Positions 37,251 to 45,917 of a stretch of 64,000 bases of DNA are shown one piece after another. Under the pieces are notes generated by a model. That model did not search any database. It saw nothing but the letters and a program-made list of their open reading frames with translations, and was not told the origin of the DNA. Numbering within the stretch: the first letter of the stretch is position 1; each line of letters begins with the position of its first letter. Source of the stretch: Candidatus Ideonella esbjergensis (GTDB lineage: Bacteria > Pseudomonadota > Gammaproteobacteria > Burkholderiales > Burkholderiaceae_C); NCBI GenBank assembly GCA_016710065.1, contig JADJLP010000013.1, positions 288,959-352,958 on the forward strand, in the 5' to 3' direction. A program made the translations under genes and the position numbers.

Positions 37251-38032
37251 GCGATCCACACCCAGAGCACCTGGACCGGATTCCCTGCGGTGTCGGGCAA
37301 CATCACGGCCTCGTGCTGTGTTGCCATGGCGGGACCCTGGTTGGAAATGCGCTCGCCGCCGCATGCCCAGCCCTGTTGATGCTCACCAAACCTGCTGAGT
37401 TCATAGGCCAGCATCGCCATCGAGTAGTCGACATACGACTTCGCTGTCGGCTTCTTCCTAAAGGCATCGGACGTCAGTTGTCGGGCGGCCGCGATGTAGG
37501 GAAAGAGGTCTCTGATCTTCGCCTTGCCGTCTGAGACCTTTCCGTCGGCACGCGCCATCGCGAACGCTCCCTTCAGTACCCTAAAGAACTGCTCTCGGGG
37601 CAGCAGCCCTGCGTTGAGCCGATCTCGCTCTGCAACGATTCTCTCCAGAACCTTCGATCCGCTCGTCTCCTCAAAGGACATCAGTTCTTCGCTGCCAACG
37701 GTGAGTTTTACTTTCCGGTTCGAATAATCAACCCCGAAGGCTGCCACTTTGTCCGATTTGGAAAGACGGCGATAGGTCAGACCGGCGGCTCGAGCGGCGT
37801 GCTCGAGGTCCTGGCGTCGAGTCGCGACCTGTTGCTCCACGGCCTCGCGGGCCAAAGCTTGGAGATCCACGACCGCCTGTCTAGCAAGCGGAACATCCAG
37901 GCCATCCAGCGCGCTCAGCGCGGCAGTGAGTAGATTGAGCACGTCGCCCTCTGAAGAGGTCGCCTTATCAACCTTCTTGAGGGCCTCGACCACCTTCTCA
38001 AGTTGCTTGACATGGCCTGTCAATTCGGACAT
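37247..38032 (-). CDS. Unknown 261-aa protein, first gene of the ATPase-helicase set
   Basis: A 261-residue protein I do not recognise. The N-terminal half is strongly helical (TGHVKQLEKVVEALKKVDKA and a later EAVEQQVATRRQDLEHAAR). The second half has VLKGAFAMARADGKVSDGKA, which faintly recalls the acidic metal-binding loop of TerB-type domains, but the match is too short to claim. No signal peptide or membrane helix is seen. It starts 82 bp after the WYL regulator stop and overlaps the next ATPase by 4 bp. Its constant linkage to the ATPases suggests a subunit or a sensor of their complex. Confidence 0.65.
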   Translation of the reverse strand: MSELTGHVKQLEKVVEALKKVDKATSSEGDVLNLLTAALSALDGLDVPLARQAVVDLQALAREAVEQQVATRRQDLEHAARAAGLTYRRLSKSDKVAAFGVDYSNRKVKLTVGSEELMSFEETSGSKVLERIVAERDRLNAGLLPREQFFRVLKGAFAMARADGKVSDGKAKIRDLFPYIAAARQLTSDAFRKKPTAKSYVDYSMAMLAYELSRFGEHQQGWACGGERISNQGPAMATQHEAVMLPDTAGNPVQVLWVWIA

Positions 38033-38114
38033 TGCGTTGACTCCGTTCTGTGGTTCGCGTTTTGGCGCCAGAGCGCGGAAAAAAAGAGGCGACGAATGGC
38101 CTTCACAACCGTGG

Positions 38115-39126
38115 TCATGGTTGACCCGCCTGGGCGCCTAACGACGCACATCGACGACGGTACTGCTCCGCTGCAGCCTCCAACCGACTGTGAACTTCGG
38201 AGACGAGAGTTGCAGGGGCCAAGACCTCAACCTGATCCCCCTGCCGCAAGATGTCCATGGCAATCTCAGTCTCATCGCTATACGGCACTTCGAGCTCGTA
38301 CCGGCCGTCCTCGAGCCATCGACCTCGCTGGTTGGGGTGCCACTGCTCTCTGCTGATCCATTGAGCTGCTTGCGACGTGACAGCCATGCGCGCCCAGTGG
38401 CGCTTGGCGCCTGCGTAGATGCCATAACCGCCGTCCATGTCAGCCTCGACCTGGCGGAGCGCAACATCCTTCGCCCGAGTCTCAAGAGCATGAGCACCCT
38501 CGATCGCATCGAGCGCGAAGCGCAGCAGCCGTTCGCGCGTGTGGCACCAGGCGTCCAGGTACCAGGTGTTCCGGTAATGGACAAGCCGTTGAGGGGACAC
38601 ATCGCGCTCGCTGGCTTCGCCACGTCCTCGTGTCAGGTAGCAGAGGTGCAGGCGCCTGCGCTTGAGCAGGGCCTCTCCCACGAGTTCGAAGAACTGGCTC
38701 GGAACCGGGCGCTTTGCGGAACTGATGATCTTCACGCGCTTCAGAAGCGCCTTGGCGTCAGCCTCGCCGGTGCCGAGCATGAGATGGATGCGTTCCAGCA
38801 GCGGCTGCAGGTGGCGGCTGATCACGCCTTCGGAGTCGAGTTCGCTGAGCAGCTGGTGGGCCATCAACAGCGAGTACAGCTCCCGCTCGCTGAACCAAAG
38901 CCCCAGGCAATTCATGCTTCTGGCCGCGGTATTCCTGTCCGAACCGGTAACCGTTCAGGAACCTGTCGTACTCGATCGGGGCACCGAGCTGGTCCTTGAG
39001 GTAGTCCAGATCGCGCTTCAGCGTGGCCGGCGACACCTCCAGCTCGTCCAGCAACGCCTGAAAGCTCACATGCCCGCGGTTGCGGATGAGCATCTCGATC
39101 TTGTAGACGCGGGCAGTCTTTGTCAT
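38115..39126 (-). CDS. WYL-domain regulator (island copy), one frameshift
   Basis: The start is the ATG at 39126 (MTKTARVYKIEMLIRNRGHV), with a winged HTH (FQALLDELEVSPATLKRDLDYL). At about 38905 the frame breaks in a run of four G: one frame reads GQKHELPG and the other continues LWFSERELYSLLMAHQ, and removing one G joins them. The WYL part is SPQRLVHYRNTWYLDAWCH. The protein is a close paralogue of the chromosomal regulator at 12814. It leads the defence genes on the same strand and is divergent from an HNH-like gene, with matching dyads between them. It probably represses itself, its divergent partner and perhaps the operon behind it. Confidence 0.85.
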
Positions 39127-39256
39127 CTTGCGGTGCGATCTGTCGCTCACCGACTGAGCGTCACAGAATGTATCCGCAGACGGCGCCGCATCTGGAGATT
39201 TCCAGTCGTTTTCGAGACTTGCGGCGTGATTCACCGGCCCATCTTGATCGAGGCCA

Positions 39257-39273
39257 AGCTCAGAAACTGAGCT
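39257..39273. promoter_or_regulatory. Candidate WYL operator, copy 1 (island pair)
   Basis: Perfect dyad AGCTCA-GAAAC-TGAGCT, matching the chromosomal GGCTCA-N5-TGAGCC except for the outermost base pair. It lies between the divergent WYL and HNH-like genes. Confidence 0.55.
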
Positions 39274-39314
39274 ATCAGGCGAAACCCTCGGATTTTCAGC
39301 ATCGGACAGGGGTC

Positions 39315-39329
39315 GCTCGCTATTTGAGC
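39315..39329. promoter_or_regulatory. Candidate WYL operator, copy 2 (island pair)
   Basis: GCTCG-CTATT-TGAGC, one mismatch from the core GCTCA-N5-TGAGC. It starts 57 bp after copy 1; the chromosomal copies are 56 bp apart. It is 64 bp before the HNH-like start. Confidence 0.45.
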
Positions 39330-39393
39330 TTCCCATCGCCGAAGCTGAGCTCATGGCTGGGCGTGGTGCCCGCCGCCAACCGGAGGACACGCC

Positions 39394-40538
39394 ATGACGC
39401 TCCACCATTTAGACCTCGCCGATGCCGCGACTGGCCCGGCGCACCAGCCTGACACCGGCTTCGAGTTGGGGTGGGACTACGCCCACTACGGCACCGTGCC
39501 ACCTGCAGACCACCTGCACCCGCTCAGCCCGGTACGCCAGGGATGGGAAGCCGGGAGGGACAGCTTCGGCCGGCGAACGCTGCAAGCCAACCGCTTTGCT
39601 CGCAAGTGGCTGCAACTCCGGTTGAACGCCTGGCTGCGCGGACGCGCCTTCGAAGGTCAGCAGGTCAACCCGGCGTTCCTGCGCCAGATCGACGTGGCGG
39701 TCTGCCCCGTCACCCGCGAGGTGCTGACGCACGGCACCGGCGAGCTGTCGGACGCTTCGGTGGACCGGGTCTTCAACGACGCCGCCTATGCGGCCGGCAA
39801 CCTGGCGGTGATGAGCACGCGGGCCAACCACGCCAAGAGTCGCCTACGGAGTCGACGACGCGATGGCGTTCGTGCGGCAGATCGAGGTCGGGCAGCTCGG
39901 CCAGATCGACGGCCTGACCGCCGAGCACTGGGCGCGCATCGCGGTGCTCACGTCATTCGCGACACCGATGCCGCACGCCAAGGCCGCCAATCTTCCGCTC
40001 CTGGTGTTGCCGCCCAACCGGCTGCGGGTGCTGAACCCGGTGCAGTCGCTGCAGGTAATGCTGAGCCTGCAGTTCACTCGGCGGGCACGCTCGGCGCTGC
40101 GCTGCGCTGGCGGGTTTGATGCCGTCGGCCGAGGCCAGGTATGCCTTCAACGCGTTCATGCACACGCTGCTGGCGCGCAGGCTGGCGGCGGGCCGGATCG
40201 CGGATGCCGTGGCCGAGCGGCACGCCGTCGAAGACCTGTGGCGCGACCCGCTGATCAACCAGCGCTGGCAGCGGCTGGCTTTGCGCCTGACCGCGATCGA
40301 GTGCGAGCGCATCGGGCGCGTGGCGGCAGAGCGTAGCCTGGCCGGTAGCGGTGTGCGGTGGCTCACCGCAGAGTCGGCCACCGACGGATGGGCGCTGGAA
40401 TCGGGCGGGTACGCCACGGCCGTGGGAGCGCCAACCTGGTCGCAGGCCCGTCAGATGCCAATGCCGGCCACTGTGGTGAATGCGCCGCTCGCGGCCGCGC
40501 GACCCCGGCATCCGAATAGTGGCGAAGTGCACGCTTGA
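39394..40538 (+). pseudogene. HNH-like motif protein (island copy), two or more frame breaks
   Basis: A homologue of the chromosomal gene at 13962. The first frame (from the ATG at 39394) keeps the shared blocks GFELGWDYAHYGTVPP, RQGWEAGRDSFGRRTLQAN, RKWLQLRLNAWLRGRAFEG, VCPVTREVLTH and SVDRVFNDAAYAAGNLAVMS with RANHAK. It shifts near 39840 into a second frame (ARIAVLTSFATPMPHAKAAN, LLVLPPNRLRVLNPVQSL) and again near 40085 into a third that ends at 40538 (RWQRLALRLTAIECERIG). All parts align in order with the intact chromosomal copy, so the gene is complete except for the breaks. It is divergent from the island WYL regulator. Confidence 0.85.
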
Positions 40539-40563
40539 CTGTTTGCCCTGCTTTTTGTGACAC

Positions 40564-40592
40564 TTGACTGTCTGTTATATGTGTCGTATACA
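40564..40592 (+). promoter_or_regulatory. Sigma-70 promoter of the MerR gene, possibly leaderless
   Basis: TTGACT (40564-40569), a 17-bp spacer and TATACA (40587-40592). Transcription should begin near 40599, at the ATG (40598) of the MerR gene, so the mRNA would have almost no leader. A dyad TATGT-N7-ACATA (40578-40594) lies across the spacer and the -10 box, where MerR-type operators often sit. Confidence 0.6.
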
Positions 40593-40597
40593 TAGCC

Positions 40598-41103
40598 ATG
40601 TCTTCCCGCACCACGCCGCCACAGAACCCGGGCGATCCCGAGCGCTACTCGATCGACGAGCTGTCCACGCTCGCCGGGGTGACCCCACGCACGGTGCGCT
40701 ACTACATCGCCCAGGGCCTGCTGGACCGGCCCGAAGGCGAGAAGCGCGGAGCGCACTACCTGCGCCGGCACCTCGAGCAGCTGCTGCTCATCCGCCGCTG
40801 GACCGACGCCGGCCTGGGCCTGGACCGCATACGCGAGTTGCTGGCCGGCGCACCGGAAGACCCGCCGCGCCGCCCGGCGCCACCGGGCTCGGTGGAGGTG
40901 TGGAGCCGCGTGACCGTCGCCGACGGCCTGGAAGTGCACGTGGAGCCGGGCCGAGCTGGTTTGGCGCCAGAGCAGATGCGCGCCCTGGTGCGCGGCATCG
41001 CGGCGCTGTACCGCCAGGTGCGTGCAGAACAAGACCCCGGGTCGACAGGCGACAAGCCTGGACGCCCCAACAGTTGCTCAGGGAGAACGAAGATGAACGA
41101 TGA
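40598..41103 (+). CDS. MerR-family transcription regulator
   Basis: A regulator beginning at the ATG at 40598. Residues 17-70 form the MerR HTH and wing (YSIDELSTLAGVTPRTVRYY, IAQGLLDRPEG, RRWTDAGLGLDRIRELL). The open frame itself does not stop before the next gene and runs on to 41464 through the VIT domain. The frame with offset 2 ends in AWTPQQLLRENEDER and a stop at 41101-41103 that overlaps the next ATG. I therefore suspect a single-base error near 41035-41045 (a CCCCGGG run) and a separate MerR gene of about 168 residues. A true MerR-VIT fusion is the alternative. It likely controls the vWA genes behind it. Confidence 0.75.
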
Positions 41104-43156
41104 GACGAAGGTGTTCGGTCTGGCCAGCCGCGAAGTCGGCGTCCCGGCCCCGGTCCTCACGGGCGTGCAGGCCAACGGCCGCCTCGACGGCGTGCTGTTC
41201 GAAACCACCTTGCGCCAGACCTACCGCAACCCCAGCGACCGCGTGCTCGAGGTCGTCTACACCTTCCCGCTGCCGCACGGCACCGTGCTGCTGGGCTTCG
41301 CCTCCGAGCTGAACGGCGAGCGCAAGGTCGGCAGCATCGTCGCCAAGCGCGAGGCCGAACGCCAGTACGAGGACGCCCTGGCCGACGGCGATGCGCCGGT
41401 CATGCTGGAGGCGCTCGGCCGAGGGCCTGCACACGGCCAATATCGGCAACCTCAAGCCGGGTGACGAGATCGTGCTCGAGGTGCGGTTCGCGCAGCTGCT
41501 GGCTTTCGACCAAGGGCGGTTGCGGCTGGTCATCCCCACTACCATCGCGCCCCGCTTCGGGAGCGCCGAGTCGGCAGGCCTGCAGCCGCAGCAGGTTCCG
41601 GAGGCCTCGCTGCTGGCGGAGTACCCGCTGGCGCTGTCGGTGGATGTCAGGGGCGTGCTCGCCCGCGGCACGGTCGAGTGCCCGACGCACCGCTTCACGC
41701 GGGAGCCGCACGATGGCGGTCTGCGGCTCGATCTGGCGGCCGGCGCCTGGCTGGACCGGGACGTGGTGATCGTCTTGACGCCACGCGAGCCCCTGCCGTC
41801 GCTCGTGATTCAGGCGCGCGACACGGTGCCACAGGCGGCGCCCGTCGTCGTGATGGCGGCCTTGCAGCCGCCAGTCACGGCGCCGCGCCAGCGTATCGCG
41901 CTCAAGCTGCTGGTGGACTGCTCCGGCTCGATGGGCGGCGACAGCATCGCCTCGGCCCGCGTCGCGCTGCACGGGACGTGCTTCTGGTGACCGACGGCGA
42001 GATCTGGCAGGCGCAAGAGATGATCGCCGCCGCTCGAGCCAGCGGGCACCGCGTTTTCGCAATCGGCGTGGGCTCGTCGCCCGCCGAAGGCGTGCTGAGA
42101 ACCTTGGCCGAGGCCACCGGCGGCGCGTGCGAGTTCGCCACGCCGGGCGAGGCGCTCGAAGCCGCCGCAAGCCGCATGCTGGTCCGCATCCGTCAGCAGC
42201 CCTGGCGCGATGCCCGCATCGATTGGGGCTGCGAGCCCCTCTGGCAAACCGCGCTGCCGACCAGCGTGTTCGGCGGTGACACCGTGATCGCCTTCGCGGG
42301 CATGTCTGCGCGGCACGGCGCGCCGACCGTTCGCCTGCTGGCCCTGGACCGCCGGGCGCAAACCGAGCTCGCGCGAGGCGAGGCCGACACACCCTGCCCC
42401 GGAGACACCTTGCCAAGGATCGCCGCCGCCAGGCGCATCGCAACGGCCGACGAAGGCGCGGCGCTGGAGCTGGCCGTTGCCTACCAGCTGATGAGCAAGC
42501 ACACGAACTGCATCCTGGTGCACGAGCGTGCCGAGGCCGACAAGGCCACCGAGGCGGCCGAGTTGCACCGGGCAAGTTCGATGCTCGCCGCCGGATGGGG
42601 TGCGACTTCGACTGTCATGGAGTCAGCGTCGATGGACTACTCCGCACTGAGCACGCCTTCGGTGTGGCGTACCGCCCGCCGATCCGTCAGTTCGGATATC
42701 CGATTCAGTATGGCCAGCGTCGATGACTTCGAGATCCCGGCGTTTCTGCGCAAACAGGACGCTGATCATGAGCCTGTATCCCTCGACGCAATTGCGCACG
42801 CCGTGACTGAGCATCTGGGGCACGGAGGGCTGGTGCAGGGCCTGGCGTCACATTGCGAGACATTGGATCTTCATCCCGAGGTGCGTCTGGCTCTCGAGCA
42901 GGCAGTCCATCTTGGGGCTAGCGACGGCCTTGCGTGGCTGCTGCTCGCGCATTGGGTAAATGCACGAACCAACGGGGGCCGCGCCGACCCGTCGATGGCC
43001 ACGACGCTGCGACCGCATCTCGATGGGCTCGATGGGAGCGTGCTCGAACGGTGCATGAAGCTGTTCGATCGCACTCTGGGGTGCTATGCGCTCGATGGAT
43101 GGGGCCTCTCGCGAACGCAACGCCTTCGGCAGGCGCTGACTCGGGCATTGCCATGA
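41093..43156 (+). pseudogene. VIT-vWA domain protein with frame breaks and an internal deletion
   Basis: Starts at the ATG at 41093 after GGGAGAACGAAG. The VIT domain reads LRQTYRNPSDRVLEVVYTFPL and continues after a frame change near 41412 (EGLHTANIGNLKPGDEIVLE). The vWA domain has an intact MIDAS start (LLVDCSGSMGGDSIASAR), but at about 41975 the sequence jumps to RDVLLVTDGEIWQAQEM, lacking roughly 70 residues that normally lie between, and the frame changes there. The remaining C-terminus is helical (VSSDIRFSMASVDDFEIPAF, later HWVNARTNGG) and ends at 43156. VIT-vWA proteins bind partners through metal at the MIDAS site. The stop overlaps the ATG of the TerY-like gene. Confidence 0.75.
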
Positions 43157-43807
43157 GCCCACAGTCGCCTGGCCATGACAAAGACTGGGGCCGTGCTGTC
43201 GGCTTGTCGGACCGCGCGCCGAAGAGGACGTATGTCCTGCCGTCATCGCGTTGCTTTGAGAGCCTTCGCGCGTGAATCGCGTCTGCGCGCCGAGATCCAG
43301 GTCGGCTTGATCACCTTCGGCGGAACAGCACACTTGCAACTGCCTCTTGCCGCAGCCCAAGCCATTACCAACGTGGACGACTTGACCGCCACCGGTAAGA
43401 CGCCGCTGGGTGCTGCACTCGATCTTGCCAGGGAACTGCTCGAGGATTCGGAGCGTATCCCCTCGCGCGCTTACAGGCCCGTACTCATCCTACTGTCCGA
43501 TGGGCGACCGACGGATGACTGGAAAGCTCCCTTCGAGGCGCTATGCAAGTCCGAGCGAGCCAGCAAGGCCTCAAGGCTGGCGATGGCCATCGGAGCAGAC
43601 GCAGATGAGGCATTGCTCAAGTCGTTCGCCAACGATCCCGCCGCGCCTCTGTTCAAGGCACACAACGCACGCGATATTCAACAGTTCTTCCGCGCCGTGA
43701 CGATGAGTGTGGCGGCGCGGGCTGCGAGCCAGAATCCGGATCTGTCCGCCGCGTTCGAGCTGCCCCCGGCTTCCGAAGACGACGACCTCGATCTCGACTT
43801 CAAATGA
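43153..43807 (+). pseudogene. TerY-like vWA protein lacking its MIDAS segment
   Basis: An ATG at 43153 overlaps the VIT-vWA stop; the frame reads MSPQSPGHDKDWGRAVGLSD and RTYVLPSSR, then a second frame takes over with ALRAFARESRLRAEIQVGLI and TFGGTAHLQLPLA, TATGKTPLGAALDLA and YRPVLILLSDGRPTDDW. TerY-type proteins have a D-x-S-G-S-M motif just before the 'ALRAFA' helix; here that segment is missing at the frame junction near 43245. The Thr and Asp MIDAS residues in the later loops remain. The protein ends in an acidic tail (SEDDDLDLDFK). The stop overlaps the phosphatase start by 4 bp, as in TerY-P triads. Confidence 0.75.
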
Positions 43808-44508
43808 CACTCGTCGCGTTTGGAGCCTCCGTCAGGGGCCCCGCGCACGAGTTCGCCCACACCGCGAATCAAGATGCGCTGGGACTGAGCGGATGTCGTG
43901 GTGGGTGGTTTGCTGCAGCGTGCGATGGCCTGGGAAGCCACTCAATGAGTCATGCCGGTTCTAGGGCGATGATGCGAGCGGCCAAGTCGGTGTTGTGCAC
44001 TGGAAAGGCACTGCCGGATCACAAATCGCTGCCCGAGTTCTTGCATAGAGCATGGATTCGTGAACTTGGCGACTTAGAGCCAAGATCCGCCCGGGAGCAC
44101 ATGCTTGGTCGCCGCGCAACTCAAACCGGTCGCGTTGTCTTCGCCCAATTGGGTGACGGACTACTGGTTGTTCGATCGGCTGGTCAGACTACGGTGGTTA
44201 CCCCCAGGCGGCAGGGCTTCGGAAACGAGACCGACTCGCTGGCGGACCGGCATCGGCCTGAGCAGTGGCTGACCGGCGAAGCGGAGCTTACGAGACCGGG
44301 CGATGGCGTTCTGCTGATGACCGACGGAGTTTCAGATGACCTGCAGGAGTCGCTGCTGCCAGGGTTCTTCACGTCACTGCTCCAAGACCTTCGCGCAAGA
44401 TCTCGTCGAGCGGGGAAGCGATGGCTTGAACGGCAGTTTCTGAACTGGCCGGTCCCAATGCACGGCGACGATAAGACGCTGGCTGCCATCTTCAAGGTCG
44501 AACGATGA
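43804..44508 (+). CDS. PP2C-type protein phosphatase of a TerY-P triad
   Basis: A 234-residue protein. PP2C metal-site motifs are NQDA (residues 22-25), ACDGLGSHSMSHAGS, AQLGDGLLVVR, LLMTDGVSDDL and GDDKTLAAIF, in the proper order. At about residues 97-108 the frame reads REHMLGRRATQTG, while the neighbouring frame gives TCLVAAQLKP, which is what this family normally has before GRVVFAQLGDG. Two compensating single-base changes seem to have shifted this short stretch. It is expected to dephosphorylate substrates of the kinase encoded next, overlapping it by 4 bp. Confidence 0.85.
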   Translation: MTLVAFGASVRGPAHEFAHTANQDALGLSGCRGGWFAAACDGLGSHSMSHAGSRAMMRAAKSVLCTGKALPDHKSLPEFLHRAWIRELGDLEPRSAREHMLGRRATQTGRVVFAQLGDGLLVVRSAGQTTVVTPRRQGFGNETDSLADRHRPEQWLTGEAELTRPGDGVLLMTDGVSDDLQESLLPGFFTSLLQDLRARSRRAGKRWLERQFLNWPVPMHGDDKTLAAIFKVER

Positions 44509-45910
44509 GCAACGCTGTGCCTGCCAAGTCCGGGAACCGGACCGTCTACGACGCAAAGGGTCACGCCTACACCTTGCTAGACAAACTGGGTGAAGGCGGC
44601 CAAGGGATCGTTTGTCTAACTGACCGACCCGGGGTCCTGGTAAAGATCGCGCGGCAGCAGAAGGACGAGGCACGTCAAGTCTGGCACGCGCATCTGAGAT
44701 GGGTCATGCACCAGGCGTTGGAGGGATTGCCGATCGCCCGGCCCAAGGCGCTGATCGTCAAACCCAGACTCGGCTATGTCATGGAACTCATGGATGGCCT
44801 TGAGCCGCTGAGCGACCTGATGCAAAGGGCCGAGGAGAGTCTACGGCCGGGTGGCGACACGAACGAATGGGTTCTAAGCGGTGGCCTGAAGCGCCGGCTG
44901 AAGCTTCTGGCGCGCCTGGCCCGGGTGCTCTCCGAACTTCATGGCCGAGGTATGGCGTACGGAGACTTGTCACCAACGAACGTCTTCATCTCGAAGAGTG
45001 CGTCGCACCATGAGGTATGGCTGATCGACTGCGACAACATCAGCAGCTTGTCGCGCGACAGCGGCCAGGCACTGTACTCCCCGGACTATGGTGCTCCCGA
45101 GGTCGTGCGCGGGAAGCGTTGGCGGAGAGCCGCACAGACTCGTGGAGCTTTGCTGTCATCGCCTTTCGGGTCTTGGCACTCGCTCACCCCATGGAGGGTG
45201 ACCTCGTCGTCACTGGCGAACCCGATCTGAAGGATCGAGCGCAGCGCGGGGAACTCCCATGGGCCGATCACCCGACTGACCACATCAACTCCTTGAGTAC
45301 CGGACTGCCGCGGGAAATCGTGACCACTACCCGACTGAGGAGCTTGTTTCAGCAGGCCTTCGGTCCAGGCCTAAGCGACCCCGGGTCACGACCGAGCATG
45401 GCCGAGTGGGCTGGCGCACTTGACGACGCGACTGCGGTCTGTATCACATGCCCGTCCGAGCCGTGCTCCAACTCGTTCTTCTCCAATCGTGAGCGCAAGT
45501 GTCCAATATGTGGCACCGACATCCCGCCGGGATCCTATGTCGCGCTCAAAGAGTTCTTCTTCATTCCACTCGCGGACTTGCCAGAGGGCAGTCTGCCTGC
45601 CGACTCGATAGTGGATGCCGGTGGTAGATGCGCAGTCGATACCGAACCTGCGGTCTTGCGCAGCTTGCCGAGGAGTTCGTCGCTGTTCAACGACGCGCAG
45701 GTGTGCTGCACTCTCGAGCTCGTCGAAGAAGGGCTTCGAATATCACCCGAGAAGGGAGCCTCAATCTGGATCCGCCGCTCAGGCGGTCATCGCCCTCATC
45801 GCGTCGCAAGAGCAGAGGTGCTGAAGCGCGAGTTGAAGACGGGCACTGCACTACTTCTTCATCTTGATGACCCAGAGAAGCCCCACGTCTTTTGGCGTCT
45901 GATGTGGTGA
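44505..45910 (+). CDS. Protein kinase with C-terminal zinc ribbon (TerY-P type), one frameshift
   Basis: Starts at the ATG at 44505. Kinase motifs are the Gly-rich loop KLGEGGQGIV, the Lys of VLVKIARQQKDEA, the catalytic loop GMAYGDLSPTNVF (YGD in place of HRD), the metal-binding LIDCDNI (DCD in place of DFG) and GAPEVV (APE). Near 45115 the frame shifts after EVVRGK; the other frame goes on ALAESRTDSWSFAVIAFRVL, and adding one G joins them. A four-cysteine zinc ribbon follows (CPSEPCSN, KCPICGTDIP), then a beta-rich FHA-like tail. This composition is the kinase of the TerY-P triad. The atypical HRD and DFG residues leave the catalytic Asp residues in place. Confidence 0.85.
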
Positions 45911-45917
45911 TGCGCTC

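Noticed and set aside
31411..38032. A complete type 2 BREX locus
   Set aside because: BrxD- and BrxHI-like genes are present, but there is no PglX methylase, PglZ phosphatase, PglW kinase or PglY ATPase in the window.
37247..38032. TerB domain in the 261-aa protein
   Set aside because: Only the short ADGKVSDG stretch recalls TerB; the second acidic motif and the expected helix pattern are not evident.
40534..40571. Direct repeat CTTGACTGT upstream of the MerR gene
   Set aside because: The second copy is the -35 box; the first has no -10 box at the right distance and overlaps the end of the HNH-like gene. A functional role is not supported.
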